A DNA stretch of 64,000 nt from Patagioenas fasciata. Its lineage: Eukaryota > Chordata > Aves > Columbiformes > Columbidae. Below, in pieces: positions 35,301 to 52,100 of the stretch. Under the pieces are notes generated by a model. That model did no database searches, was not told the DNA's origin, and saw only the letters and a program-made list of their open reading frames with translations. A program made the translations under genes and the position numbers. Location: assembly GCF_037038585.1 (NCBI RefSeq), contig NC_092541.1:1919445-1983444 (forward strand), given 5' to 3'. Numbering within the stretch: position 1 is the first letter of the stretch; each line of letters begins with the position of its first letter.

Positions 35301-38087
35301 CCTGCACTGGGTGCCATGTGTGCACCACAGAATGTGTCCTTGTCCCTTCTGCATGCTCAGGGCTCTATGTCTGCTCCAGGACCACGTCCCCCTATGCTCC
35401 AGGGCTCTCTGTGCCCTCCAGGACTGGGTCCCCCCATGCTCAGGGCTCTATGTCCCCTCCAGGACCGGGCCGTGTCCCGCATGCTCAGGGCTCTACGTCC
35501 CCTCCAGGACCAGGTCCCCCCATGCTCAGGGTTCTATGTCCCCTCCAGAACCAGGTCCCCCATGCTCAGGGCTCTACGTCCCCTCCAGGACTGGGTCCCG
35601 CATGCTCAGGGCTCTATGTCCCCTCCAGTACCAGGTCCCCCATGCTCAGGGCTCTGTGTCCCAAGCCGGGGGTAGGGATGCAGCCATGTTCCCCCTGGAC
35701 CCCCATCACGCAGGGCCAGGGGGGTCGGTGTGCCCGTGCTGCCCGCTAACCCCGGTGTCCCCCCAGCTGTGCGCTTCGGGCGCATCCCCAAGCGGGAGAA
35801 GCAGCGGATGCTGGCGGAGATGCAGAACGCCATGAGCGGAATGGGCAGCGTCCTGCCGGGGATGCCCAGCCCCGCCGAGGGCCCAGCACCAAGCGGGGGC
35901 CGCACGCTGCCCCCCGGCCCCTCGCCGCTCGCCCCCCCCGCCTGCTTCTCCCAGTTCCCCCAGCAGCTGACGCCCCCCCGCTCGCCCAGCCCCGGGGGGG
36001 CCACCGAGGACGTCATCGCGCAGGTGGCCAAGGCACACAAGGAGATTTTCGTCTATGCGCACGACAAGCTGGGACCCCCCCCGCCCTGCGAGAACGGCCT
36101 CCCCCGCTGGGATGCACCCCCCGCATGGGCCCCCGGGCTCCCTGAACCCCGGCTCTGCCCCCCCACCTACCCCGAGCCCCCGGCGCGGAGCTGCCCCTGG
36201 CCCCGCGGCACCAAGGACGTCCTGCCGGTGAGCGCCCGGGGGCTCCCGCTCCCATTCCCCGGGTATTTTTAGCCGCTTAATCGCACTAATCGCCTTGTCC
36301 GTGCGGCGGCGGCGGGGCCGGGGAGCCCCGCGGTGCTGAGCTGTGCCGTGCCGTCACCCGCAGGCCTGCCCCATGAACAGCCACCCGCCCGGCCGCAGCG
36401 GGCGCTCGGTGCAGGAGATCTGGGAGGATTTCTCGCTCAGCTTCACGCCCGCCGTCCGCGAGGTGGTCGAGTTCGCCAAGCACATTCCCGGCTTCCAGGC
36501 CCTCTCCCAGCACGACCAGGTCACCCTGCTCAAGGCTGGCACCTTCGAGGTACGTCCCGGGACAACAAGGGCTCGACGGAGGGCACGGTGCCCCACGTAT
36601 TGCGCGGTGCTCCATGTCCTGGCACGGTGCTCCCTGGCATTGCATGGTGCCCCACGGCCCAGTATGAAGTCCTACAGCATTGCATGGTGCTCCATGGGCT
36701 GGCACAGTGCTCCAGGGACTGGCATGGAGCTCCATGGCCCAGAATGAAGTCCCAAGCATTGCATGGTGCCCCACGGTCCAGTATGAAGTCCTACAGCATT
36801 GCATGGTGCTCCATGGGCTGGCACAGTGCTCCGGGGACTGGCATGGAGCTCCATGGCCCAGAATGAAGTCCCACGGCATTGCATGGTGCCCCATGGCCTG
36901 GCATGAAGTCCCACAGCATTGTATGGTGCCCCATGGTGTTGCACGGTGCCCCATGGCCCATAATGAAGTCCCACAGCATTGCATGGTGCCCCATGGCCCG
37001 GCATTGTGCTCCATGGCATTGTGCCCCATGGCCTGGCATTGTACCCCATGGCCTGGCATTGTGCTCCATGGCATTGTGCCCCATGGCATTGCATGGTGCC
37101 CCATGGCATGGCATTGTGCTCCATGGCATTGTGTCCCATGGCATTGCATGGTGCTCCATGGCATTGTACCCCATGGCACTGCATGGTGCCCCGTGGCCTG
37201 GCATTGTGCTCCATGGCATTGTACCCCATGGCACTGCATGGTGCCCCATGGCCTGGCATTGTACCCTGTGGCACTGCATGGTGCCCCATGGCCTGGCATT
37301 GTGTTCCATGGCGTTGTGCTCCACGGCATTGTGCCCCATAGCATTGCACAGCGCCCCATGGCACAGAGCTGTGTTACAGAACACTGCATTGCACGGTGCC
37401 CCATGACATTGCACGGTAGCCCACGGGCATTGCACGGTAGCCCGCAGCACTGCAGGATGCCACCCGGCATCGCACAGTGCCCCACAGCACAGGAGCCGCG
37501 GCACGCAGCGCAACATTGCACGGTGGCCCACGGCGTCACACGGTAGCCCACGGCACTGCAGGACGGCTCCATCCCATCCCGCTAACACCGCGTGTGCCGC
37601 AGGTGCTGATGGTTCGCTTCGCCTCGCTCTTCGACGTGAAGGAGCAGACCGTGACGTTCATGAGCCGGACGAAGTACAGCCTGGAGGAGCTGTGGGGCAT
37701 GGGCATGGGCGACCTGCTCAGCTCCATGTTCGAGTTCAGCGAGAAGCTCAGCGCCCTGGACCTCAGCGACGAGGAGCTGGGGCTCTTCACCGCCGTCGTC
37801 CTGGTCTCGGCAGGTGGGAGATGAGGCGGTGTGGAGGGGTCTGGTGGCCAGGGCGGGGGTCACCGTCTGACACCCCCGTCCCCGCAGACCGCTCGGGGAT
37901 GGAGGACACGGCATCGGTGGAGCAGCTGCAGGAGACGCTGATCCGCGCCCTGCGCGCCCTGGTGCTGAAGACGCACCCGGCGGAGACGTCGCGCTTCACC
38001 AAGCTGCTGCTGAAGCTGCCGGACCTGCGCACCCTCAACAACCTGCACTCCGAGAAGCTGCTCTCCTTCCGCATCGACGCCCAGTAG
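32380..38087 (+). CDS. NR1D1: NR1D1 (REV-ERB-alpha), heme-binding nuclear receptor and circadian repressor
   Basis: Eight plus-strand exons: 32380-32407, 34388-34720, 34811-34899, 34984-35128, 35767-36227, 36364-36549, 37603-37813 and 37888-38087. The CDS is 1653 nt, 550 residues, against 614 in human. Exon 1 encodes MAAPEAGST plus a split Gly; exon 2 resumes [14 protein letters not shown] and contains a poly-Ser tract. The two-zinc-finger DBD spans residues 128-193 ([23 protein letters not shown]-box CEGCKG), with the C-terminal extension [13 protein letters not shown] that reads the A/T-rich flank of RORE sites. The hinge is shorter than in human. The LBD starts about residue 353 ([20 protein letters not shown]) and ends LLSFRIDAQ with no activation helix 12, as expected for a constitutive NCoR-dependent repressor of BMAL1 and metabolic genes. 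It is convergent with THRA. Confidence 0.96.
32810..33005. repeat. GGGACCGGGGTGTCCCGGGCACC repeats in NR1D1 intron 1
   Basis: Five or six imperfect copies of a 25-35-bp CG-rich unit containing ACCGGGGTGTCCCGGGCAC. The array sits between exon 1 and the internal promoter-like cluster at 33086. Confidence 0.75.
33086..33365 (+). promoter_or_regulatory. NR1D1: Promoter-like element in NR1D1 intron 1: four E-boxes, CRE, CCAAT boxes, GC boxes
   Basis: CACGTG E-boxes at 33086-33091, 33111-33116, 33342-33347 and 33357-33362. A palindromic CRE TGACGTCA is at 33192-33199, with TGACATCA just before it. CCAAT boxes lie near 33154 (inverted) and 33284 (direct), with several GGGGCGGGG boxes. CLOCK-BMAL1 is known to drive mammalian Nr1d1 through E-boxes, some in intron 1, and an alternative downstream promoter exists in mammals. 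The equivalence here is inference. Confidence 0.65.
35235..35660. repeat. Minisatellite (~41-bp unit) in NR1D1 intron 4
   Basis: Units of CATGCTCAGGGCTCTA(C/T)GTC followed by CCCTCCAGGACCAGGTCCCC, about ten copies with point changes. It is noncoding, and one frame reads through as repetitive pseudo-protein. Confidence 0.9.
36595..37560. repeat. CCATGGCATTG minisatellite in NR1D1 intron 6
   Basis: Nearly 1 kb of permuted units (CATTGCATGGTGCCCCATGG, CCTGGCATTGTGCTCCATGG and AGTATGAAGTCCCACAGC). It fills the intron between the two LBD exons at 36549 and 37603. Repeated CCATGG palindromes make it self-complementary. Confidence 0.9.
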
Positions 38088-38500
38088 TGCCCCCACGGAC
38101 CCCGGGGACCCCCCCGCGCACCCACCACCCCTGTACATAGCACCATGGGCTGGGGGGGGGACACACAAGCCCCCATTCGAGGGGCAGCACGAACCACACG
38201 GCACCCATCACTCACCCGGGGTGGGTGCCAGGATGCTGGGATCCCCCCCAAGTTGGGTACCAGCCCCACGGCTCCGCTGGCAGCGCCGGGGGGGGTCCCC
38301 CTTTTCCCGGCCCCCCCCACTCCGGCAGCCAGCGGTGGAAAGCAGAGGCCGGATCCAGCCGAGCTGTGTGGGTGGGTTTGGTTGGGTTTGGTTATCTTTT
38401 TTTTCTTTTTCATCATATATTTATTACATAAATATATAGTAAAATAGACCAGCAACAATTACCATAAAAATATCTTTCTTTAAAATCCTGACCAAAACAC
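38088..38500 (+). other. NR1D1: NR1D1 3'UTR (end approximate)
   Basis: GC-rich for 300 nt, then an AT-rich tail (38385-38500) with TATTTATTACATAAATATATAG and CATAAA-type sequence. No perfect AATAAA lies on the plus strand here, so a variant signal is probably used. A minus-strand AATAAA is present at 38425-38420. Confidence 0.5.
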
Positions 38501-39700
38501 AAAAGGGTTTTAAAATCGCACGTCACAGACTGTGATTGTCACGGAGCTCAGCGGTTTTTTTCCCCCCCCACCCCCCCGGCTCCCGTGTCCCGCGCCCTAC
38601 ATTCAGCACCGCCGGCCGCGGCCCCCGCCGCCACCGCGGCACCATGCATAGTCGGGGGACACCGAGCCGTGCCGACGCGGCCGCGAGCGGGTGCAGCTCC
38701 AGGAGCCATGAGGTATGTGCTTGGGGGGGGTGGGGGGGACAGGGGACACGGGGACGTGGGACGCGGGGACGTGGGGACGGCCCGGGGGGAGCTTGGCGGA
38801 GGATGGGGGGCACCGGTCCTGCCCCCCCTGGACGTGCGATGGCGACGTGAGACAGAGACGAGAGGGAGCGGCCCGGGGGGTGCGGGGGGAGTGCGAGGGG
38901 GGGGCGGGGGGGGGGGCGCTGGCAAGTGGGTGGGGGAGCCGGGTTGCACCCCCAGGATGAGCCACCCCAGGGCACCGCGTTGCCACCCCGGGGGGGACCA
39001 AACCCGGCTGTGGGGGGCGCTGGTTCGGTCGCTGCTTAAGACGCATCCCGGCGCCAGCCTTGCCCCGGCGCACATGGCGTGCGCTGTGCACAAGAACACA
39101 CCGGCGGTGCACGGGCATCGCCGCAGCACCCGCGGCCATCGCACCGGCACATGCAGCCATGGCACCGGCACATGCAGCCATCGCACCGGCACGGCACCGG
39201 CATCGCCGCGCCGGGGGGCCCGCAGCCCCAGCCCAAAGGCACCTGCGTTAAGGCCGGTGCTGCGCACGCAGGGCTGAGCGTGACCGTGGGCACCGGTGCT
39301 TCTGGAAGTGGGGGGGGTGAACCCCCAAACCCTACGCCCCCCCCCCAGTGTGGGCGTTATCTCGGCACCGGCTCCTATTGCACAACCCGGTGCCCACTGG
39401 GGACCCCCCCCCCCATGCTGGAGACCCAAGGCGAGAGTTTAAGACATTTTGCACCAAGTGCAAAGCTGGCCCTGCTGGGGGGGGCACTGAGGGCATCACG
39501 ACCATCCCCATCCCCCCCCAAAGCCACGAGGGCACCCATGGGTGTCACAGCCCCCCCTGACCCGGCTGCAAGGGGTCCCCATGCATGACCCCTAATGGTA
39601 GGGGGGGCAGAGTGTGGCGGGGGGGGGCCCGGCCCGGCCCCCTGTGCCCTGGAGCAGGAAGGGGGGGGGGAAGTGTCTCGTGTTGGGATTTTCTGCTTTT
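38501..39700. other. Spacer between convergent NR1D1 and THRA 3' ends
   Basis: Very GC-rich sequence with long G-runs (38875-38930) and a short GGCACATGCAGCCATCGCACC repeat near 39130-39200. I see no exon. In mammals this is where the TR-alpha2-specific exon would overlap NR1D1; none is recognisable here. Confidence 0.5.
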
Positions 39701-39709
39701 AAACGACCC

Positions 39710-41015
39710 GTAAAAAGATTTTTTTTGTTTAATTACAAAAATTATATATTTTATATATATTTATATATATATATATATTAGCTTAGGTGGGCCCCGGCAG
39801 GCTGCGCCCGGCCGGCCGCCCCCCCGGCCCGCGCCCCCCCTCGGCCTCCGCCTGAGGTAAGAAAAAATTCACAAACCTAAATTGGGGGGGGGGGGGGACA
39901 AGGTGATAAAACCATTCCCGGGTGCCCCTGCCACAGCCCTGCCCCCCCCGCCAAGCCGGGACCCCCTCCTTGGGCCCCCATCACAGCCCAGCCCCCCCCC
40001 CCCACCCCCTGGGAGCAGTGGGGCGGTTGGGGGGTGCAGCCCCCCCCATCCCCCCCAAGTGCTGCTGCCGAGGGGCCGGGGCAGTAGTGCAGTGGGGGCT
40101 GTGCAGGGTCCTGGGGGGGCACTCGCTGCCCCCCCCCGCTGGCCCCCCCAGGGCCATTGCAACTTCTGACGGACACGACAAATAAACCCACGAGGACGAG
40201 GTGGGGCAAGGAGGGGGGGGAACAACAACAAAAAAAAGGACAACGGAAAAGGTGGGGGTGTGTGTGGGGGGGGTGGTGGCGCTGGGTCCTCACGCCCCCC
40301 CGCCCCCCCCGGTGTCCTGCAGCGCCCACCGTCCGCCGGCGCTTGGCACAAAATCATCTCCTCTCAGCCCAAATAAAGAGAAAACCAAAGCCCCGAATCT
40401 GGCCCCTAACTGGGGGGTGGGGGGGGAGTGCAGGGGGGGCCACCCCAGCCGGGGCAGACCCCAAGGCCAACAGGCTGGGGTCCCCCTCGCCGCTGCGCCC
40501 CCTGTGCCCCCCAACCCGCTATGGGGAGGGGGTCCTGGCACCCCCCCATCAGCCCCTATGCCGCTGCCCGGCCAAAAGTGCATGTGGCCGTGGCCCCCCC
40601 GGCCGGGACAGCCTCTCCCTGTGCAGCCCAGAGCCCCCTCCTCTCCTCTGCTCTTCCTCCTCCTCCTCCTCCTCCTCCTCCTCTCTCCTTCCAAAGTGCA
40701 GTTAGTTTAATATTTTAGCCTCTCAGGGAGGGAAATAAATGCTTAAAAAATAATAATCTAAGAAGAGAAGGACAATAAAGGAAACGCTCGACCGTCGGGG
40801 CCCTTCCCTGTGCAAACAAACAAAATTCGTCAAGTCCTGGGGCGCGGGATGGGGGGGGCCGGTGGAGGGGGCACAGCGGGACCCCCCACCCTGGGGCGCA
40901 GCATCTGCCCCCCCCCCACCCTCATGGGCAGGGGTAAGAAAAATTTGGGGGGGCCGGGAGGGGGCAGAGGAGGAGGAGGAGGAGGAGGAGGAGGGGGCGA
41001 GGGGGGGTGGCAGCC
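39710..41015 (-). other. THRA: THRA 3'UTR (proximal and distal ATTAAA candidates)
   Basis: Minus-strand sequence after the TAG at 41018-41016. Candidate ATTAAA signals are at 40711-40706 and, in an AT-rich tail with a (TA)n stretch, at 39733-39728. A (GGA)n tract (plus strand 40968-40994) and a (TCC)n tract (40655-40682) are complementary within the same transcript. The ends are unproven. Confidence 0.5.
39755..39780. repeat. (TA)n microsatellite
   Basis: An AT-only stretch of TATATATT/TATATATA at the distal end of the presumed THRA 3'UTR. Confidence 0.8.
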
Positions 41016-48217
<7,202 letters not shown>

Positions 48218-48232
48218 TCACCGCAATTCCAT
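48218..48232 (-). CDS. Upstream ORF (MELR-stop) abutting the THRA start codon
   Basis: On the minus strand ATG GAA TTG CGG TGA runs from 48232 to 48218, and the THRA ATG begins at the next base (48217), in the same frame. Presence in the mature mRNA depends on where the 5'UTR splice acceptor lies, which is not resolved. If included, THRA translation would need leaky scanning or reinitiation. Confidence 0.55.
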   Translation of the reverse strand: MELR

Positions 48233-48499
48233 CAAGGAGCGCTCAGCACCGACCGAGTGGGCTCCGCCACCGGTGCCACGCGCGGGGGGGCCACGGCGGG
48301 GGGCTACGACGCGCGCCCCATGGCGCCCGCCTCAGTGCTCAGCTCCGCGCAGCATCCCGGGCCGGATCCTGCCGAGACAAATGGCGGCTGAGCCCCGAGC
48401 CCTGCTGGGCGGGGGGCGAGGGCTGCACCCCCGGGAGCCCCCCCTGGAGCTCACACTTTGGTGCAGGGCTGGGCAAACGCACATGGAGGGGGGAAGAGT

Positions 48500-49020
48500 G
48501 TGCAGGAGCCAGCAGGGCTGGGCGAGAGCACGCAGGGTGTGCAAGGCCACATGGAGCGAGCAAAGGGCTGCAGGGTGTGTGCAACAGCATGCGGGGCTTG
48601 GGAAGATTATACAGGGCGTGCAAGAGTGTGCACGGGTGTGTGAGAGCGTGCAGGGCATGCAAGAGCATGTGTGGGTGTGTGAGAGTGTGCGGGGTGCGCA
48701 GGAGTGTGTGAGAGTGTGCAGGGTGTCCAAGAGCATGCATGGGTGTGTGAGAGCGTGCGGGGTGTGCAAGAGCATGCATGGGTGTGTGAGAGTGTGTGGG
48801 GCGTGTAAAAGCATGCACAGGTGTGAGAGCATGAGGGGTGTGCAAGAGCGTGCATGGGTATATGAGAGCATGTGGGGTGTGCAAGAATGTGCATGGGTGT
48901 GTGAGAGCGTGCGGGGCGTGCAAGAGCATGCACGGGTGTGAATGTGCAGGGTGTGCAAGAGCATGCACGGGTGTGTGAGCATGCACAAGTGTGCAAGGCT
49001 GTGTGAGAGCAAGTGGGGAA
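48500..49020. repeat. Minisatellite (~37-bp unit) upstream of THRA coding exon 1
   Basis: About 13 copies of GTGTGTGAGAGCGTGC + GGGGTGTGCAAGAGCATGCA. The T/G-rich plus strand contains repeated GCATGC palindromes. Confidence 0.92.
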
Positions 49021-49112
49021 GCACGTGCACACATGGGAGGAATGGGGGTGCGCGGGGGAACCCCATGGAAGCCACGCCTGGGGTCAGGCTGAGCCCTGAT
49101 GCGTTCACCTCA

Positions 49113-49155
<43 letters not shown>
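49113..49155. repeat. (TG)n microsatellite, about 20 units
   Basis: A nearly uninterrupted TG dinucleotide run within the THRA 5' intron. Confidence 0.95.
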
Positions 49156-49158
<3 letters not shown>

Positions 49159-49159
49159 G

Positions 49160-52100
49160 TGCTGGTGGGTGGGGGGAGACTTACGGGGTGGGGGGCGCCG
49201 GGCGATCCCTCCTCTGTGACCTCTCCTGCAGCAAAGAAACGGCACCGTGAGGCCAGGGCGTGGGAGCACTGACTGCCCCCCCACTGCACACCCCGGGGAT
49301 GCAGAAACCGAGGCACGACCCCAGCGGACCCCCCCTCACTCACCCCTCAGCCTGCAAGTCCCCACGGGTGCCCAGCACCCACCAGCAGCGCCCTGCAGAA
49401 CCGGGGGGGGCCCCATTTGCAAGTGTCCCCCGTGAACCCCCGGCGACCCACCCTGGCACGGGGGTGTGTGGGGGTGCGGGGGCCCCCAGCCCGCGCCGGG
49501 GGGGCCGTGGGGCTGCGCCGGGCACCGTGCCCGGCCCTCGGGCTCCTCCGCTCCGTGCGGGGACAGGCAGAAAAGTAGGTCACGTTTGTCTTGGCCGCGG
49601 CAGAAATTCCTCCGGCGGATTTAAAACGCAGCGGCTGGGGCTCGGCTGCGCCTCACACCCCCCCACGGCACCCCCACACCGCGGGGTGCCCCTGCCCGGC
49701 CCCCTGGCCCCCCTCCAACCGGGGATGCCCGCGCAGTGCAGGGATGGGCTCAGGGATGCTGCACCCATGGGTGCGCGCAGCATCCCCCGCTTTGCTGCGC
49801 GGTGAGCACACAACGCACGGGGGGGTCATGCAAGGGGTCCCCACAGACCCCCACGCATATGACCCGGGGGAATCAACGCCTGCCCCAGCCTCTGCGGGGA
49901 AACCGAGGTGCCGCAGGGCACCCCACAACCTCTGTGTCCCCTCCCCACCTGGGGGGTTCAGGGGGGCCTGGGGCTCCTCACCGCAGCTCCAGGCTGGTCT
50001 TTGGGGCCGGCCGCTGGCGGTACCTATAGAGCCGGGGCGGTGCGGCCGGGGGCTGCAGCAAATGTTTGTTCCATATGGGAACAGCGCGCGGAGACTTCCA
50101 AGTATAGGCACTGGCAGCGCGCCAGGGCTGCGCGGCCCCGCCGGGCACCGGCCCCCCCGCCGCCCCCCACCCCCCTTCCCCTGGGACCCCGCGCGCCAGC
50201 AGAGCCCCGACCCGCTCGGCGCACGGATGGGGCTGGGGTGCCGCTGCCGCCGCGGTGAAGCTGGCACGGGCGCTCCGAAACCCGGCGTGGCGTGGGCTCA
50301 GCCGCGGCTGCCTCAGTTTCCCCGTCGGGGCGGCCTGGCAGGCGAGCGGTGTCGAATTAGAGGGGCTTAGGGATAAAGCCAAGGCTCAGCGCCGCTAAGT
50401 CGGGTCTCGCCCGTGAGCGTCCCCGTCAGCCCTCGCTGACACCCCCGGGATCGCCGGCACCCAGCACCCGGCTGAGCCCACGGTGTCGCTCCAGGAACCG
50501 TCACTCGAGGAATCCCGGCCGTGCTGGGGCGGCCTAGACAGACACACAGACAGACAGAAGCGGGAGGTGGCTCTCCTCCTCCTGCGAGGTGTGTGATGAG
50601 TGCGGTCGGGTCTCAGCACCCCCCGTGCCCAGCGGCACCCCAACCCGCGTGTCCCCACCCCGTGGGACCAGGTGCGGGGCTGGGTGGGAGGCGGGTGGCA
50701 GCCGGCGGGCGCCCCCACCCTGCGCTCCCCCCAGCCCAGCCCCACACCCAGGGGAGCGTTTCTGCTGAGTCGGGTGGTTGCAGGCGATGGAAAACAACCT
50801 GGGGGCAAAGTCCAGGGCTGTGCTGGCAGCAGGAGCCATGTTGCCCCATGGGGGGCACCCAGCACCCCGCTCCCCAGTGACACTGCACCCAGGGACCCCC
50901 TGGGATGAGGACCACAGCCCGGGGGACACCCCCCTGTGAAGGCACAAGCTGCCTTGCTGCAGCCAGGCATGGGTGCTGGGTACCACGGACGCCCCATGGG
51001 GACATCCATCAGTGTCCCTGCCCCTGGGGACAGATGGGCTCCGGGGGTCCCAGGCGCCCCCTCCCCCTCACCCAGCTGGCCATCTGGGTCAGGGAGGTGA
51101 AGGCCTAAGCGCTTTAGCCAGGGTGCCAATTAGCGCGATTAGCAGGGGCTGGGGGCAGGGTGCCGCGGGCAGACCCGCCAGTCCCACACCCGCCGGACAC
51201 CGGGGCGATGCTGGGTTGTGCGGCGGCTGCGGGCACGGTGGGCACCACGGCACCAACACCGCTCTGCCCCAGCCGGAGCAGCCCCGGCTGCGCCGGCTGG
51301 CAGCACCACGCCGTGGCAGCGTGACCAGGCGCAGGGGCACCTGCCATGGCACAGCTGGCAGTGCTTGGCACGTGCCGGTGCCCACATGTGTGGCTGCGCC
51401 TGGCGTCACATGTGTCCTTGCGCTCACCCCACACCTTTCCCGCTGCATGTCGCCCCGTGCGCGGTGCCATGCAATGCCTGGTGCTGTGGGGTGCCCGGTG
51501 CCGTGGGGCACGCGTGGCAGCGTGCGGTGGGGCCACTGTGCCGGGAGGCTGCAGGAATCCCAGGCATGTGCAGCAGCTGGGCAGCCCGAGCACGGGGGAT
51601 GCCATGGGCCTGACATCAGGGCAGCCCACCCTGTGGCACAGGGGACCCGTGTGGTGCCCCCTCCCCACGCACACGGTGCCAGGGCCGTGCGTGGCACAAG
51701 CTGGCCGAGCCTGGGTCCGCTGCAGTCAGGGCACATGGGCACCATGGGCCTGGCCACCCCACGGCTTGGCGGCTCGGGAAACCAGCACCCGAGTGAGGGC
51801 GGGAGAGGACAGGAGGCCACGGGGACGGTGACCTGCCCTGGTGCTGACCGGGCACCCACAGCTGACACAGCCTCACGCCTCTGATGGGTCCTGGATTTCT
51901 GTTATGGGGACATGCACTGCGACCCCCACCCAGCCCCACAGCCACCGTGAACCCCAAAACTCCCAGTGCCATTAAGTCCAACTGAGGCCACGACAGCTGC
52001 TCCTTCCCGCAGCGCCCAAGTGTGTAGACACGACAAGGCGGCACTGCCGGATCCACTCCCTCTGCCCCACTTGGCCACCTTTGGTTTCCCCATCCCACCA

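Noticed and set aside
38500-41000. Mammalian-type TR-alpha2 last exon overlapping NR1D1
   Set aside because: No donor/acceptor-supported exon with matching protein was found. Birds are generally regarded as lacking this isoform.
50060-50100. CCATATGG read as an SRF CArG box, and TGTTCC..GGAACA as a glucocorticoid response element
   Set aside because: A CArG box needs six A/T bases between CC and GG, but only four are present. The half-sites face the wrong way and are spaced 5 bp, not 3.
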